A program made the position numbers and the translations under genes. Shown here in pieces: positions 1 through 5,451 of a DNA stretch of 6,345 nucleotides. Origin of the DNA: an uncultured Phascolarctobacterium sp. (GTDB lineage: Bacteria; Bacillota; Negativicutes; Acidaminococcales; Acidaminococcaceae); contig CAMFET010000054.1 in assembly GCA_945949475.1 (NCBI GenBank), positions 1 to 6,345 of the forward strand, written 5' to 3'. Positions within the stretch are counted from its first letter, which is position 1. The number at the start of each line of letters is the position of its first letter. A model generated the notes under the pieces. The model worked only from the letters and a program-made list of their open reading frames with translations. It did no database searches and had not been told where the DNA came from.

Positions 1-424
1 AAATCCAGTGACCGCTGATGGGATATACCAACGCGCTAATCAGGACGCTATAAATGCAGTAAACCAAGAAGTTGGTACGTTCAGCCATAGCACCGGAAAC
101 TATGGTGGCTGCGGTAGCACAGAACATGGTTTGGAAAATGAAGAAGCTGGAGGAAGGATAGCTACCGCTATAGTCCCCGGTTACGAAAAAGTCCGGAGCA
201 CCAATGAAGCCGCCGATATCCTCGCCGAACATCAGGCCGAAGCCCAAAATCCAAAAGACGATGGAGCCCAAGCTCATGTCCATCACGTTTTTCATAACTA
301 TGTTAGCAGCGTTTTTAGCTCTGGTAAAGCCGGTCTCAACCATGGCGAAGCCAGGCTGCATAGAAAATACCAGGAAGGCACCGATTAGTACCCATATAGT
401 ATCTGTAGATACAAATTTATCCAT
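1..424 (-). CDS. amt: Ammonium transporter, Amt family (N-terminal part, cut by window edge)
   Basis: Inner-membrane ammonium channel/transporter that brings NH4+/NH3 into the cell. Only the first 141 codons are present; the gene continues past position 1. My reading of the minus strand starts MDKFVSTDTIWVLIGAFLVF, then has PGFAMVETGFTRAKNAANIV (about residues 24-43) and, near residues 97-117, an FQTMFCATAATIVSGAMAER stretch. These are the conserved Amt segments in transmembrane helices 1 to 3, separated by hydrophobic helices (about 10-30, 50-68, 97-112, 118-135). The ATG at 424-422 is preceded by GAGGGGTG (432-439) with 7-nt spacing, which supports this start. It lies 350 bp downstream of glnN on the same strand but has its own promoter and attenuated leader. 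A PII gene (glnB/glnK) often follows amt; none can be seen because the window ends. Family assignment is secure; substrate preference is inferred from the family. Confidence 0.93.
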   Translation of the reverse strand, partial: MDKFVSTDTIWVLIGAFLVFSMQPGFAMVETGFTRAKNAANIVMKNVMDMSLGSIVFWILGFGLMFGEDIGGFIGAPDFFVTGDYSGSYPSSSFFIFQTMFCATAATIVSGAMAERTNFLVYCIYSVLISALVYPISGHWI

Positions 425-451
425 TATTAATCACCCCTCATAAAAATCAGC

Positions 452-475
452 CATCGTTTACTCGTTTAAACGATG
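452..475 (-). promoter_or_regulatory. AACGAG-loop hairpin just upstream of the amt ribosome binding site
   Basis: On the minus strand CATCGTTTA pairs perfectly with TAAACGATG (9 bp), closing a six-base loop AACGAG (461-466). The loop is identical to that of the hairpin at 580-597 and has A at position 1 and G at position 4. It is followed on the minus strand by GCTGATTTTTAT, so it could itself act as a weak terminator or hold part of a regulator-binding site. It ends 12 nt upstream of the Shine-Dalgarno sequence. On the plus strand the same stem is followed by six Ts, but no plus-strand gene runs into it. Confidence 0.5.
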
Positions 476-542
476 TTTTTTATCGATGCATGCCGAAGCA
501 TGTTGTTTTTATTTCCGGCCTCTTATCTTTATCTGGCGGCCT

Positions 543-588
543 AAAAAAGAAGGGAGGTGTATCCTACGTTATTTGCAGAATACACCTC
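543..588 (-). terminator. Intrinsic terminator (attenuator) in the amt leader
   Basis: On the minus strand the arms 588-575 and 567-554 pair over 14 bp around a 7-nt loop, followed by CC and the U-rich tail TTCTTTTTT. Two pairs (562-564 region and 566/576) are G-U on the minus strand but mismatches on the plus strand, so the minus-strand RNA is the functional one. It lies between the predicted promoter and amt, with no gene in between, so it must act as an attenuator in the leader. Its 5' arm is shared with the small hairpin at 580-597. Confidence 0.75.
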
Positions 589-597
589 GTTGTGTAC
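580..597 (-). promoter_or_regulatory. Candidate ANTAR-type antiterminator hairpin, amt leader
   Basis: GTACAC (597-592) pairs with GTGTAT (585-580) on the minus strand, giving 6 bp with one G-U and a hexaloop AACGAG (586-591). The right arm is the 5' arm of the terminator at 554-588, so the two structures exclude each other. A six-base loop with A1 and G4, overlapping a terminator, is the arrangement known for EutV-type ANTAR regulators. Those sites normally have two such hairpins close together. Here the predicted transcript starts about at 597, so no adjacent upstream partner is visible. Confidence 0.5.
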
Positions 598-603
598 AGA
601 GAT

Positions 604-632
604 TTTATATGATTTTTTTATATATTTGACGA
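604..632 (-). promoter_or_regulatory. Predicted amt promoter
   Basis: On the minus strand TCGTCA (632-627, 4 of 6 matches to TTGACA) is separated by 17 nt from TATAAA (609-604, 5 of 6). The spacer is almost purely A/T. The predicted start is near 597, giving a leader of about 170 nt. The -35 overlaps the end of the partial repeat copy at 630-653. The modest -35 leaves some doubt; an activator or another start further upstream is possible. Confidence 0.5.
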
Positions 633-653
633 AGTGGATGCGACCTTATACAC
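630..653. repeat. Partial copy of the intergenic repeat (24-bp direct repeat of 741-764)
   Basis: This stretch (CGAAG, TG, then GATGCGACCTTATACAC) matches 741-764 at 22 of 24 positions in the same orientation, 111 bp apart. The flanks do not match, so it looks like a fragment of the larger repeat at 668-770 rather than a tandem duplication of the region. Confidence 0.75.
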
Positions 654-667
654 ACCTTTAATTCATC

Positions 668-770
668 AAAATCGTGGAGAAGGTTGTAGATGCGAGGCGT
701 GACGACGACGGCGTACTAGAGGTACGTCTAGGAGTCACAACGAAGCAGATGCGACCTTATACACGATTTT
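668..770. repeat. 103-bp imperfect palindromic intergenic repeat (MITE/REP-like)
   Basis: The ends are perfect inverted repeats AAAATCGTG (668-676) and CACGATTTT (762-770). The match continues imperfectly inwards (AAGGT and GTGAC blocks) for about 36 bp each side. The centre can form a short hairpin, CGTAC (712-716) with GTACG (722-726). There is no ORF. It begins 4 bp past the glnN stop, so as RNA it could act as, or replace, the glnN terminator. Size, palindromy, intergenic position and the extra partial copy suggest a dispersed repeat or miniature mobile element. That cannot be confirmed from one locus. Confidence 0.6.
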
Positions 771-773
771 CTC

Positions 774-2861
774 TTACTCGTTTACGCCGAAGAGCAGCTC
801 CCCATAAGTAGGATACGGCAAGTACTTACCGCCGGTCAAGGCTTCCGCAGCATCAACCGCACTACGCAGAGCTTCCATATCAGCAACTACTGCATCATGA
901 TAGAAGGTAGCTTGCTTCTTGCTGCATTCAATGCCAGCTGCTTCCTTCAAATCGGCATCCAGCTTCACGCTAGCGGCATACATTTCTGCGCTCAGGGTGC
1001 TCAGCTTGCTTGCCAGCTCAGCTTCAAAGCCTGCGCTGATGCCAGCAGCCTTTTTATCCAGCACTGCCTTGGTCAAATCCTCGGTGTAAGCAGCAACTGC
1101 GGGGAGAATATCCTTGTGGAACATATCCAGTGCGGTAGCAGCTTCGATGGAAATGGTGGTGCTGTAGTTTTCCAGCAGAATTTCCACACGGGATTTAACT
1201 TCAGCTTCAGTAAAGATGTGGTGCTTAGCAAAGAGAGCCACGTTCTTTTCGCTGCCCAAATACGGCAGAGCCTCCGGAGTGGATTTCAGGTTCAGCAGGC
1301 CACGCTTAGCAGCTTCAGCCACCCATTCATCGGTGTAACCATTGCCGTTGAAGACGATGCGCTTGTGAGCCAAGTAGGTTTCTTTAACCAGATCATATAC
1401 GGCAGCCTCCAGGTCAGGAGCATCGGCCAGCTTAGTAGCGAACTCCTCCAGCTCTTCGGCAACGATAGTGTTCAACACAATGTTGGGACCAGCGATGGAG
1501 AACATAGAGCCCAACATACGGAACTCGAATTTGTTGCCGGTGAAGGCGAAGGGAGAGGTTCTGTTTCTATCGGTATTATCCTTAACCAGAGCAGGAATGG
1601 TGTCATCGCTAATCTTCATGAATTCAGCCGGGTTGCCGGTGTAAACCTTATCAGCAGCGATTGCTTCCAAAACTGCGGTCAGCTCGGTGCCCAGGAATAC
1701 GGAAACGATTGCCGGAGGAGCCTCGTTGGCGCCCAGACGATGGTCGTTACCAGCGCTAGCTACGGATACACGCAGCAGGTCTTGGTATTCATCAACAGCC
1801 TTCAAAATAGCTGCCAGGAAGGTCAAGAAGCGCAGGTTCTTGTAGGGCTCCTTGCCGGGATCCAGCAGGTTCATGCCCTCTTCAGTAGCTAAGGACCAGT
1901 TGTTGTGCTTGCCGCTGCCGTTAACACCATCAAAGGGTTTTTCATGGAGCAGGCAAACCAAGCCATGACGCAGAGCAACGCGTTTCATGAATTCCATCAT
2001 CAGTTGGTTGTGGTCAGAAGCAACGTTGGTGGAGGAGAAAATCGGAGCCAGCTCGTGCTGAGCAGGTGCTACTTCGTTATGCTCGGTTTTAGCAAGTACG
2101 CCCAGCTTCCACAGTTCTTCGTCCAAATCCTTCATGAAGGCCAGTACTCTTTGTTTAATGATACCAAAGTAATGGTCTTCCAGCTCTTGGCCACGAGGAG
2201 ATTTAGCGCCGAACAGGGTGCGTCCACAGTATACCAAGTCTTTACGTTTTTCCCACATTTTTTTGTCAACCAGGAAATACTCTTGTTCAGGACCAACGGT
2301 GCTGTTGACGCGCACGGTGTTGATACCAAAAATCTTCAAAATATTGCAGGCTGCCTTGCTAACTGCATTCATGGAGCGCAGCAGCGGAGTCTTTTTATCC
2401 AGCACTTCGCCAGTGTAGGAGCAGAACGCGGTGGGGATGCACAGGCAGTTATCTTTGATAAAAGCATAGCTGGTAGGGTCCCAAGCAGTATAACCACGTG
2501 CTTCGAAGGTAGCGCGCAGGCCGCCGGAGGGGAAGCTGGAGGCGTCGGGTTCGCCTTGGATCAATTCCTTGCCGGAGAAGTCCATGATAACACGACCTTC
2601 AGCAGTAGGAGAAATAAAGCTTTCATGCTTTTCAGCAGTAATACCGGTCATCGGTTGGAACCAATGTGTGAAGTGGGTGCAACCATGCTCCAAAGCCCAA
2701 TCCTTCATAGCGTTGGCAATAATGTTAGCAATTTCCAAATTCAAGGGTTTGCCCTCGATGATTGCTTGCTTGTAAGCCTTGTAGGTTACAGTCGGCAGAC
2801 GATCCTTCATAACAGTTTCGTTAAATACTAAGCTGCCAAATAATTTCTGAACATCATTCAT
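774..2861 (-). CDS. glnN: Glutamine synthetase, type III (GlnN)
   Basis: Cytoplasmic enzyme that makes glutamine from glutamate, ammonia and ATP; the main ammonium-assimilation step. At 695 residues it has the usual length of the large type III class, far longer than type I GlnA (about 450-470). Visible motifs in order: THWFQP (64-69), GEPDASSFPSGG (103-114), VGPEQEYF (189-196, metal-binding glutamates), KTEHNEVAPAQHELAP (258-273), HEKPFDGVNGSGKHNNWS (306-323, glutamate/ATP-binding region), NDHRLGANEAPPAIVS (372-387) and DRNRTSPFAFTGNKFEFR (431-448). The C-terminal 200 residues are helical and Ala/Lys/Glu-rich, as in this class. The ATG is preceded by AGGGAGGT (2868-2875) with 6-nt spacing. 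Upstream are a strong promoter and a long attenuated leader; downstream on the same strand is amt. No truncation or frameshift is seen. Confidence 0.98.
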   Translation of the reverse strand: MNDVQKLFGSLVFNETVMKDRLPTVTYKAYKQAIIEGKPLNLEIANIIANAMKDWALEHGCTHFTHWFQPMTGITAEKHESFISPTAEGRVIMDFSGKELIQGEPDASSFPSGGLRATFEARGYTAWDPTSYAFIKDNCLCIPTAFCSYTGEVLDKKTPLLRSMNAVSKAACNILKIFGINTVRVNSTVGPEQEYFLVDKKMWEKRKDLVYCGRTLFGAKSPRGQELEDHYFGIIKQRVLAFMKDLDEELWKLGVLAKTEHNEVAPAQHELAPIFSSTNVASDHNQLMMEFMKRVALRHGLVCLLHEKPFDGVNGSGKHNNWSLATEEGMNLLDPGKEPYKNLRFLTFLAAILKAVDEYQDLLRVSVASAGNDHRLGANEAPPAIVSVFLGTELTAVLEAIAADKVYTGNPAEFMKISDDTIPALVKDNTDRNRTSPFAFTGNKFEFRMLGSMFSIAGPNIVLNTIVAEELEEFATKLADAPDLEAAVYDLVKETYLAHKRIVFNGNGYTDEWVAEAAKRGLLNLKSTPEALPYLGSEKNVALFAKHHIFTEAEVKSRVEILLENYSTTISIEAATALDMFHKDILPAVAAYTEDLTKAVLDKKAAGISAGFEAELASKLSTLSAEMYAASVKLDADLKEAAGIECSKKQATFYHDAVVADMEALRSAVDAAEALTGGKYLPYPTYGELLFGVNE

Positions 2862-2896
2862 GATTTTACCTCCCTAAGCTCTCTTGTGAGATTTGT

Positions 2897-2914
2897 GGCT
2901 TACAAACGTAAGCC
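2897..2914 (-). promoter_or_regulatory. Leader hairpin upstream of the glnN ribosome binding site
   Basis: GGCTTAC (minus strand, 2914-2908) pairs perfectly with GTAAGCC (2903-2897), 7 bp around a GTTT loop. It lies 21 nt upstream of the Shine-Dalgarno sequence and is not followed by a T-run, so it is not a terminator. It may be an RNA-stability or translation element; its function is unknown. Confidence 0.45.
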
Positions 2915-2940
2915 CCTCATTTTAAATGCAAGTGGTGTGC

Positions 2941-2972
2941 TTTACAGATTTTCTTCTCTCTAGCTCTGTAAA
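2941..2972 (-). promoter_or_regulatory. Hairpin immediately after the glnN attenuator
   Basis: TTTACAGA and TCTGTAAA (plus-strand 2941-2948 and 2965-2972) form an 8-bp stem, extendable by one G-U pair on the minus strand, around a 16-nt purine-rich loop. Its 5' arm overlaps the end of the attenuator's U-rich tail, so it would form only in read-through transcripts. Confidence 0.4.
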
Positions 2973-3016
2973 ATAAAGAAAGCACCGCCAGCTGTGTTAC
3001 ACACAACCCGGTGCTT
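2968..3016 (-). terminator. Intrinsic terminator (attenuator) in the glnN leader
   Basis: On the minus strand AAGCACCG (3016-3009) pairs with CGGTGCTT (2987-2980). An inner stem GTTGTGT/ACACAGC (3007-3001 with 2997-2991) has a 3-nt loop, and the U-rich tail TTTCTTTATTTT follows. One inner pair is G-U on the minus strand and C/A on the plus strand, so the minus RNA is the functional one. On the plus strand no T-run follows. It lies inside the glnN leader, about 110 nt upstream of the start codon, so transcription must be allowed past it for glnN to be expressed. Confidence 0.8.
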
Positions 3017-3024
3017 CGTTGCAC
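3011..3024 (-). promoter_or_regulatory. Candidate ANTAR-type antiterminator hairpin, glnN leader
   Basis: GTGC (3024-3021) pairs with GCAC (3014-3011) on the minus strand around the hexaloop AACGAA (3015-3020), with A at position 1 and G at position 4. The right arm is part of the 5' arm of the terminator at 2980-3016, so forming one prevents the other. The stem is short (4 bp, three of them in GC-rich context), which lowers confidence. A clear companion hairpin with the same loop rule is not visible just upstream. Confidence 0.45.
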
Positions 3025-3087
3025 TTTCGTCCTCGTCCAAAAACCATATACAAATAAGGTTCATTTCCAAAAGACGAATATAAAGCA

Positions 3088-3142
3088 AAAGCAACGATGC
3101 GGTTTGAACTCTTTACAAGTTCAACAACAACATCGTTGCTTT
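3088..3142 (-). promoter_or_regulatory. Long hairpin at the 5' end of the glnN transcript
   Basis: On the minus strand AAAGCAACGATG (3142-3131) pairs perfectly over 12 bp with CATCGTTGCTTT (3099-3088). An internal loop separates this from an inner 7-bp stem TTGAACT/AGTTCAA (3124-3118 with 3110-3104). The predicted transcription start (about 3144) places it at the extreme 5' end of the RNA. The tail TTTTGCTTTATATT is moderately U-rich, so it could be a 5' stabilising stem or a first terminator. Its 5' arm contains AACGAT, related to the loop motif of the other leader hairpins. Confidence 0.6.
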
Positions 3143-3150
3143 ATGGGACT

Positions 3151-3179
3151 ATTATAATGCCTTCTTCTGGATTTGTAAA
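3151..3179 (-). promoter_or_regulatory. glnN promoter
   Basis: On the minus strand TTTACA (3179-3174, 5 of 6 matches) is separated by exactly 17 nt from a perfect TATAAT (3156-3151). An A/T-tract at about 3191-3210 sits where an UP element would lie. The predicted start is near 3144, leaving a leader of about 280 nt. A promoter this strong followed by a terminator implies that control is exerted after initiation. Confidence 0.8.
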
Positions 3180-3332
3180 GAGGGGAAAGCAAAATTTTTT
3201 TAATTTTTTTCTTTGAGTAATCTAGCAGGATTTTTGTTCTCAATGCAGAAAAGAAATCATGTATAGTTTTTTAACGCACAACTCTTGAGTCGGATTATTA
3301 TACATTTTTGCCACTATGAGGAGGGGAAGCAC

Positions 3333-4787
3333 ATGGAAGTAACCGCCGTAGCTCAATTAAGGCGTATGGTTTTGGAGCATTTATCACGTTATACCTGGAA
3401 CGATGTACTCATCGACCATGTTTATGATATTTTGCAAGAGGTGCGTGATGATACACCTCGCTATCGTTGCTGTGTTTATAAAGAGCGCGCTGTATTGAAA
3501 AACCGCATTGATATGGCCCTTGGGCAGGATTGCAAGGAAAACATTATCGAGGCCTCCAAAAAAACTCTCTTTGAGCCCGAACGCAAGGATCTCCCCATTA
3601 TTGATGTGCTCCCGGCGGCCTGTGACCAATGCCCTATAGATGCTTATTATGTTACCGATGTCTGTCGACACTGCATCGCTCACAAATGTATGAATAACTG
3701 CCCTAAAAAGGCTATCAGCCTAGTGCAAAACCGGGCCTATATCGACCGTGATAAATGCATCGAGTGCGGACGCTGTAAGCAGGTATGTCCCTATGGCGCT
3801 ATCCTCGAAATTCATCGTCCCTGTGTACGCGCCTGCGGCGTAGGTGCTATCAGCATAGGTGATGACCGCAAGGCTAAAATAGACTATAGTAAATGTGTTA
3901 CCTGCGGTGCCTGCCGCAACGCCTGTCCCTTTGGCGCTATCGATGAGCGCAGCAATATTGTGCGCGTTATCAAGGCTATTAAAAGTGGCAAACAGGTTGT
4001 TGGCTTAGTCGCTCCCTCCATTGTAGGCCAATATGGTTTAAAGATTACCATGGGGCAAGTTTATGCCGCTATGAAAAAGGCTGGCTTTGCCGAAATCATT
4101 GAGGTTGGCATGGGTGCTGATATCACCAGCGTTAAGGAAGCACGTGAATATATCCACAAGGTTCCCAAGGAAATGAGCTTTATGACCAGCTCCTGCTGCC
4201 CAGCCTTTGTGAAGCTTGTTAAAACCCACGTTCCCGAGGCTGCTGAGCATGTTAGCGAAACCGACTCCCCTATGATGTCCACTGTACGCTATGTGCGCAA
4301 CCAATTCCCCGATGCGGTGCTAGTTTTTGTAGGCCCCTGCATTGCCAAAAAGAACGAAGTGCGTGAGCACAGCGATTTTATTGAATTTGCTATGACATTT
4401 GAAGAGCTACAATGCATGCTCGAGGGCAAGGATATTAAATTTGCCGATATGGACCCCCATGAATTTGAGCGCGAAGCATCAAGACTTGGCCTTGGCTATC
4501 CGCTGACAGCCGGTGTAACCTCGGCAGTAAAGGAAACCGTGGCAGGCTTAGGCGGTGAAGTAAGGCAGGCTGTGTATGCTTCTGGATTAGAAAGCTGCTT
4601 TAAGACCGTTAAAACTGCGATTAATGGCCAACTTGATTGCAGCTATATCGAAGGCATGGCTTGTCCCAACGGCTGCATCGATGGCCCTGGTACCGTTGGG
4701 GACTTCCACATCACTAAGGTTGCCCTCACCAAATACGCTAACGCGGCTCCTAATCAAGAAGCATTAGACAAGAAACATACTAAATAA
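3333..4787 (+). CDS. Monomeric [FeFe] hydrogenase, group B type
   Basis: Iron-only hydrogenase expected to exchange electrons between ferredoxin and protons/H2 in the cytoplasm. The 484-residue protein has a helical N-terminus (1-90), then Fe-S motifs: C111-x2-C114-x4-C119-x3-C123P, C142-x2-C145-x2-C148-x3-C152P, a half motif C164-x3-C168, and C188-x2-C191-x2-C194-x3-C198P. The H-cluster domain follows: L1 TSSCCPAF (285-292; C288 proton relay, C289 ligand), L2 GPCIAKK (334-340; C336) and L3 EGMACPNGC (440-448; C444, C448). CPAF instead of CPGW and GPC instead of MPC are typical of group B rather than the well-studied group A enzymes. The ATG at 3333 has GAGGAGGGG (3318-3326) 6 nt upstream and is preferred over a TTG at 3285. 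No maturation genes (hydEFG) or partner subunits are nearby. The promoter is unclear; TATAGT at 3262-3267 is a possible -10. No clear terminator follows. Confidence 0.9.
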   Translation: MEVTAVAQLRRMVLEHLSRYTWNDVLIDHVYDILQEVRDDTPRYRCCVYKERAVLKNRIDMALGQDCKENIIEASKKTLFEPERKDLPIIDVLPAACDQCPIDAYYVTDVCRHCIAHKCMNNCPKKAISLVQNRAYIDRDKCIECGRCKQVCPYGAILEIHRPCVRACGVGAISIGDDRKAKIDYSKCVTCGACRNACPFGAIDERSNIVRVIKAIKSGKQVVGLVAPSIVGQYGLKITMGQVYAAMKKAGFAEIIEVGMGADITSVKEAREYIHKVPKEMSFMTSSCCPAFVKLVKTHVPEAAEHVSETDSPMMSTVRYVRNQFPDAVLVFVGPCIAKKNEVREHSDFIEFAMTFEELQCMLEGKDIKFADMDPHEFEREASRLGLGYPLTAGVTSAVKETVAGLGGEVRQAVYASGLESCFKTVKTAINGQLDCSYIEGMACPNGCIDGPGTVGDFHITKVALTKYANAAPNQEALDKKHTK

Positions 4788-4827
4788 AAACAAAGCTAGT
4801 TTTTAACTGCTCAATTAAACTCACATA

Positions 4828-4856
4828 TTGCCATTAGCAGTGCAAATTGCTATAAT
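4828..4856 (+). promoter_or_regulatory. Promoter of the 101-residue orphan gene
   Basis: TTGCCA (4828-4833, 5 of 6 matches) is separated by 17 nt from a perfect TATAAT (4851-4856). The start would be near 4863, giving a 5' UTR of about 20 nt that contains the ribosome binding site. The gene is therefore its own transcription unit, possibly with added read-through from the hydrogenase gene. Confidence 0.8.
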
Positions 4857-4882
4857 ATTAGGCAGTAGAGGGGGATTTAAGC

Positions 4883-5188
4883 ATGAGTACTTTTGCTGTT
4901 ACTTTAAATTATAATTGTAATTATGGATTTGTCGAATACAATGAAGAGACCAAAACTGCACTTGTAACCCTGCCGGTGGCAGAGGCTAAAGCTGCAGTGG
5001 AGAAGTTTTTGGCTACACCGCTAACGCTTGATGTGCCCCAGGGTGAAACTATCCGCGATTTTGTTACTAAAACGCTGGAGCCATTGGCAAGCTTAGAGAA
5101 CTTTAAGGTTAGCATGACTCGCCTATGGGGTCAGACCGGTGTTCGCGTTGAATGGAGCATGCCTCCAGGATTAGCAGAGCGCTTGTAA
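4883..5188 (+). CDS. Unrecognised small protein (101 residues)
   Basis: I do not recognise this protein. It starts MSTFAVTLNYNCNYGFVEYN and ends with a GVRVEWSMPPGLAERL segment. The pattern suggests a small soluble alpha/beta domain: probable strands at 4-10, 14-19 and 25-30, an Ala-rich helix at 32-43, a strand at 46-50, a helix at 56-68 and a terminal strand pair around 73-93. There is no signal peptide, membrane segment or metal-binding Cys/His cluster; only one Cys is present (residue 12). GAGGGGG (4868-4874) lies 8 nt before the ATG, and a near-consensus promoter precedes it, so it is very likely a real, well-expressed gene. It lies between the hydrogenase gene and tRNA-Arg, on the same strand. 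No function can be inferred from the sequence or its neighbours. Confidence 0.85.
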   Translation: MSTFAVTLNYNCNYGFVEYNEETKTALVTLPVAEAKAAVEKFLATPLTLDVPQGETIRDFVTKTLEPLASLENFKVSMTRLWGQTGVRVEWSMPPGLAERL

Positions 5189-5268
5189 TGCATTAGTTTT
5201 GGCGCGATTCGCTGCATCTAAGCACGTATCCTAATAACATATATAGAATAAGCTATTTAAAAATGTAT

Positions 5269-5345
5269 GGCTCCGTAGCATAGCAGGATAATGCAGCGAC
5301 CTCCTAAGTCGAAGATCGACGGTTCGAATCCGCCCGGGGTCACCA
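5269..5345 (+). tRNA. tRNA-Arg, anticodon CCU
   Basis: The cloverleaf folds as follows: acceptor GGCTCCG (5269-5275) with CGGGGTC (5335-5341), A discriminator and encoded CCA (5343-5345); D stem GCAT/ATGC (5278-5281, 5291-5294) with GG in the loop and A at position 20, an arginine identity base; anticodon loop CTCCTAA (5301-5307) with CCT at 5303-5305, reading AGG; a 5-nt variable loop; and T loop TTCGAAT (5323-5329). Oddities are a G-A opposition at the base of the anticodon stem (5296/5312), an A-C opposition in the T stem (5319/5333) and two G-U pairs in the acceptor stem. A terminator follows directly. No convincing promoter is seen, so it may be read from upstream. Confidence 0.92.
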
Positions 5346-5356
5346 TATGAAGTTTT

Positions 5357-5391
5357 AGCCTTGCCCAACTTATATCGGGCAAGGCTTTTTT
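5357..5391 (+). terminator. Intrinsic terminator of the tRNA-Arg transcript
   Basis: AGCCTTGCCC (5357-5366) pairs perfectly with GGGCAAGGCT (5377-5386) around a 10-nt loop, followed by a run of six Ts (5386-5391). It lies 12 nt after the tRNA CCA end. Confidence 0.93.
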
Positions 5392-5451
5392 GTTGCAAAA
5401 AGTCTTTCTACCCTTCCATACTCCTTGTAGAACATGAAGTTCATATAGCAC

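Noticed and set aside
8..443. Plus-strand open frames at the left edge
   Set aside because: They are antisense to the conserved Amt coding sequence, which has a proper start and ribosome binding site on the minus strand.
897..2831. Two long plus-strand open frames (897-1892 and 1905-2831) covering most of glnN on the opposite strand
   Set aside because: The minus-strand frame has all type III glutamine synthetase motifs over its full length. The antisense translations show no recognisable domain and arise from the codon bias of glnN.
2862..3144. T-box or known glutamine riboswitch in the glnN leader
   Set aside because: No T-box signature sequence is seen, and known glutamine riboswitches are essentially cyanobacterial or marine; the visible structure is better described as a protein-controlled attenuator.
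3262..3285. Possible Rex (redox repressor) operator upstream of the hydrogenase gene, from TTAACGCACAA
   Set aside because: Only one half resembles the Rex consensus; the other half of the palindrome is absent.
3285..3332. TTG at 3285 as the hydrogenase start
   Set aside because: It lacks a good ribosome binding site and adds 16 residues unlike the family; ATG at 3333 has GAGGAGGGG at ideal spacing.
4788..4827. Terminator after the hydrogenase gene (A-rich and T-rich runs around AAAGCTAGTTTTT)
   Set aside because: Only a very short weak stem can form; it is not convincing as an intrinsic terminator.
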